A stretch of DNA of 6,808 bases from an uncultured Shinella sp. (GTDB lineage: Bacteria > Pseudomonadota > Alphaproteobacteria > Rhizobiales > Rhizobiaceae), in the NCBI GenBank assembly GCA_946481465.1, contig CAMLOC010000202.1, positions 1 to 6,808 of the forward strand, given 5' to 3'. The notes beneath the pieces are model-generated. The model saw only the letters and a list, made by a program, of their open reading frames with translations. It was not told where the DNA came from and ran no database searches. Made by a program: the position numbers and the translations under genes. Below are positions 5,220 through 6,808 of the stretch, piece by piece. Position 1 is the first letter of the stretch. Every line of letters starts with the position of its first letter.

Positions 5220-6101
5220 TCAGTGTTCCTTGTTGGCGTAGACCGACTTCTTCGTCAGGTAGATCAGGCCGGTGAAGATCACCAGGAAGACCATGACCAT
5301 GAAGCCGGTGCGCTTGCGCTCTTCCAGATGCGGCTCGGCGGCCCACATCAGGAAGGCGGCGACGTCGTGCGCATACTGGTCGACCGTCTGCGGCGAACCG
5401 TCGTCATAGGTGACCTGGTCGTCGGAGATCGGCTGCGCCATGGCGAGCGCCGCGGCGTTGGCGAAGTACGGGTTGTAGTGCGTGCCTTCCGCGACTTCGA
5501 TATGCGCCGGCTTCTCCTCGGTGTAACCCGTCAGCAGCGAGTAGATGTAGTCCGGCCCGCCTTCCTGGTACTGGGTGAAGATATCGAAGACGAACTGCGG
5601 GAAGCCGCGGGTGATGCCGCGCGCCTTGGCGATCAGCGAGAAGTCCGGCGGAGCCGCGCCGTTGTTCGAGGCGGCAGCCGCCTCGTGGTTGGCGTAGGGC
5701 GACGGGAAATAGTCGGACGGAACGGCCTTGCGGGTGAACATGTCACCGTCGCTGTTCGGGCCGTCCTGCACTTCGTAGTTCGCCGCAAAAGCCTTCACCT
5801 GGGCTTCCGAGTAGCCGAGGCCTTCCAGCGTGCGGAAGGAGACGAGGCTCATCGAATGGCAGGCAGAACAGACTTCGGTATAGACCTTCAGGCCGCGCTG
5901 GAGCTGGCCCTTGTCATACTTGCCGAACGGGCCGGCGAACGACCAGTCCTGCTGCTTGGGCTTGTGGATCGGGTAGTGGGGCGTGGCGTGCTCCGCCTCC
6001 GCACCGCCGGCAGCGGCATGGTCTTCCTGCGCCGTGGCGAGGGAGACGCCGAGACCGGCGACGAGTGCGAGCGACAGAATGCCTGCAACAAGCTTTTTCA
6101 T
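5220..6101 (-). CDS. petC: Cytochrome c1 of the ubiquinol-cytochrome c reductase (bc1 complex)
   Basis: Cytochrome c1 takes electrons from the Rieske protein and passes them to soluble or membrane cytochrome c on the periplasmic side. From the ATG at 6101 it has 293 residues. A Sec signal peptide (M-K-K-L then a hydrophobic core, cleavage near A-T-A-Q at about 22-25) is followed by a His/Ala-rich linker. The heme-binding motif is C-S-A-C-H at 78-82, N-N-G-A-A-P-P-D-F-S-L-I-A-K-A-R at 146-161 is a family hallmark, and the probable axial Met is Met221 in M-A-Q-P-I-S-D. A C-terminal anchor helix spans about 266-283, followed by a Lys-rich tail on the cytoplasmic side. An in-frame ATG at 6107 would add two residues (M-T), but the ribosome binding site fits 6101 better. 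The gene is separate from petB, not fused as in the fbcH gene of Bradyrhizobium. It ends an operon with a terminator 20 bp further on. Confidence 0.97.
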   Translation of the reverse strand: MKKLVAGILSLALVAGLGVSLATAQEDHAAAGGAEAEHATPHYPIHKPKQQDWSFAGPFGKYDKGQLQRGLKVYTEVCSACHSMSLVSFRTLEGLGYSEAQVKAFAANYEVQDGPNSDGDMFTRKAVPSDYFPSPYANHEAAAASNNGAAPPDFSLIAKARGITRGFPQFVFDIFTQYQEGGPDYIYSLLTGYTEEKPAHIEVAEGTHYNPYFANAAALAMAQPISDDQVTYDDGSPQTVDQYAHDVAAFLMWAAEPHLEERKRTGFMVMVFLVIFTGLIYLTKKSVYANKEH

Positions 6102-6109
6102 TGTCATGG

Positions 6110-6116
6110 TTCCTTT
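6110..6116 (-). promoter_or_regulatory. Ribosome binding site of petC, supporting the second of two close ATG codons
   Basis: On the minus strand AAAGGAA (6116-6110) lies 2 nt before the ATG at 6107 but 8 nt before the in-frame ATG at 6101. Normal spacing favours 6101. The site sits in the 27-bp gap after the petB stop. Confidence 0.6.
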
Positions 6117-6128
6117 CGTCGCTCGCTA

Positions 6129-6808
6129 TCAGGCCTTGGCCGCCTTGGCGTTCTTCTTTTCCAGAACCGCTTCCGTGATCGAATTCGGAATGCGCTTCGG
6201 GGTCTCGATCAGGCCGAGGACCGGCATGAGCACGAGGAAGAAGCCAAAGTAGTAGAGGGTGCCGAGCTGCGAGAGGATGACGTAGATGCCTTCCGCCGGC
6301 ATGGCGCCGAGCCAGCCGAGCAGGATGGCGTTGGCGACGAACAGCCAGAAGAACAGCTTGTACCAGGGGCGGTAGACGGCCGAGCGGACCTTGGACGTGT
6401 CGAGCCAGGGCAGGAAGAACAGCACGATGATCGCGCCGAACATCACGAGGACGCCGCCAAGCTTGGAGTCGATCGGGCCGACGTTGAAGGTGATGGCGCG
6501 CAGCATCGCGTAGAACGGCAGGTAATACCATTCCGGAACGATGTGGGCGGGGGTCTTCAGCGGATCGGCCGGGATGTAGTTGTCCGGGTGGCCGAGATAG
6601 TTCGGCATGTAGAAGATGAACCAGGCGAAGACGATCAGGAAGACCGATACGCCGAGCGCGTCCTTCAGCGTGGCATAGGGCGTGAAGGCGACCGTGTCGG
6701 TCTTGGACTTCACCTCGACGCCGGTCGGGTTGGTCTGGCCGGTGACGTGCAGCGCCCAGACGTGCAGGACGACGACGCCCGCGATCATGAACGGCAGCAG
6801 GTAGTGCA
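6129..6808 (-). CDS. petB: Cytochrome b of the bc1 complex, C-terminal half (5' end outside the window)
   Basis: The frame is open from the window edge to TGA (6131-6129), giving 226 complete codons of a protein usually about 400-430 residues long. Cytochrome b is the integral membrane core that carries both b hemes and the quinol oxidation and reduction sites. The first visible residues are H-Y-L-L-P-F, the middle of helix D. The His at 6806-6804 and the one 14 residues later match the heme-ligand pair His182/His196 of the mitochondrial protein, and the His five residues further on (A-L-H) matches His201 of the quinone reduction site. The quinol-oxidation motif P-E-W-Y is encoded at 6536-6525. 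Four more hydrophobic helices follow, and the protein ends in a Lys/Ala-rich tail. It precedes petC by 27 bp in the usual petA-petB-petC order; petA (Rieske) would lie beyond the window edge. Confidence 0.97.
   Translation of the reverse strand, partial: HYLLPFMIAGVVVLHVWALHVTGQTNPTGVEVKSKTDTVAFTPYATLKDALGVSVFLIVFAWFIFYMPNYLGHPDNYIPADPLKTPAHIVPEWYYLPFYAMLRAITFNVGPIDSKLGGVLVMFGAIIVLFFLPWLDTSKVRSAVYRPWYKLFFWLFVANAILLGWLGAMPAEGIYVILSQLGTLYYFGFFLVLMPVLGLIETPKRIPNSITEAVLEKKNAKAAKA

Noticed and set aside
4466..5275. 269-codon open frame on the plus strand across apt
   Set aside because: It is antisense to apt, begins inside the RIME-like repeat and runs through the petABC terminator. Its sequence is the His/Arg/Asp-rich type typical of shadow frames.

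Overview
The window (about 6.8 kb, GC-rich, strong G/C preference at third codon positions) looks like the main chromosome of a member of the Rhizobiaceae (Hyphomicrobiales, Alphaproteobacteria). Four things point there: a ClpS2-type N-degron adaptor, a peptidyl-tRNA hydrolase with a charged Ala/Pro/Lys-rich C-terminal tail, unfused cytochrome b and cytochrome c1 genes (Bradyrhizobium has a fused gene), and a two-hairpin intergenic element of the rhizobial RIME type. The genus cannot be fixed from the sequence alone; Ensifer, Shinella or Rhizobium-like organisms all fit.

Layout. Positions 1-590 (+) hold the 3' part of a periplasmic solute-binding protein gene. pth (662-1378, +) follows. A nested palindrome (1380-1422) separates it from a convergent pair on the minus strand: clpS2 (2173-1862) and, 41 bp downstream of it, a small uncharacterised membrane protein (1820-1437). 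A 158-bp divergent promoter region (2174-2331) separates clpS2 from a tight plus-strand operon: ychF (2332-3435), then two tandem MaoC-type hydratase paralogs (3442-3918 and 3905-4372, overlapping by 14 bp). A 198-bp convergent spacer (4373-4570) carries the RIME-like element. The rest is on the minus strand: apt (5113-4571), a strong intrinsic terminator (5199-5173), petC (cytochrome c1, 6101-5220) and the 3' half of petB (cytochrome b, from the window edge to 6129).

How the genes work together. Most of the window is housekeeping. Pth recycles peptidyl-tRNA, YchF is a ribosome-associated ATPase, ClpS2 selects N-degron proteins for ClpAP, Apt salvages adenine, and PetB/PetC are two of the three catalytic subunits of the respiratory bc1 complex. 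The MaoC pair probably works as one hydratase/dehydratase unit on an acyl-CoA or related substrate that the sequence does not identify.

I found no mobile element, CRISPR array, tRNA, rRNA, defence system or biosynthetic cluster, and no convincing new system. The points most worth a second look are the uncharacterised membrane protein beside clpS2, the tandem MaoC pair tied to ychF, the two palindromic intergenic elements, and a G-tract/C-tract stem in the apt leader. No stretch over 300 bases lacks a gene.
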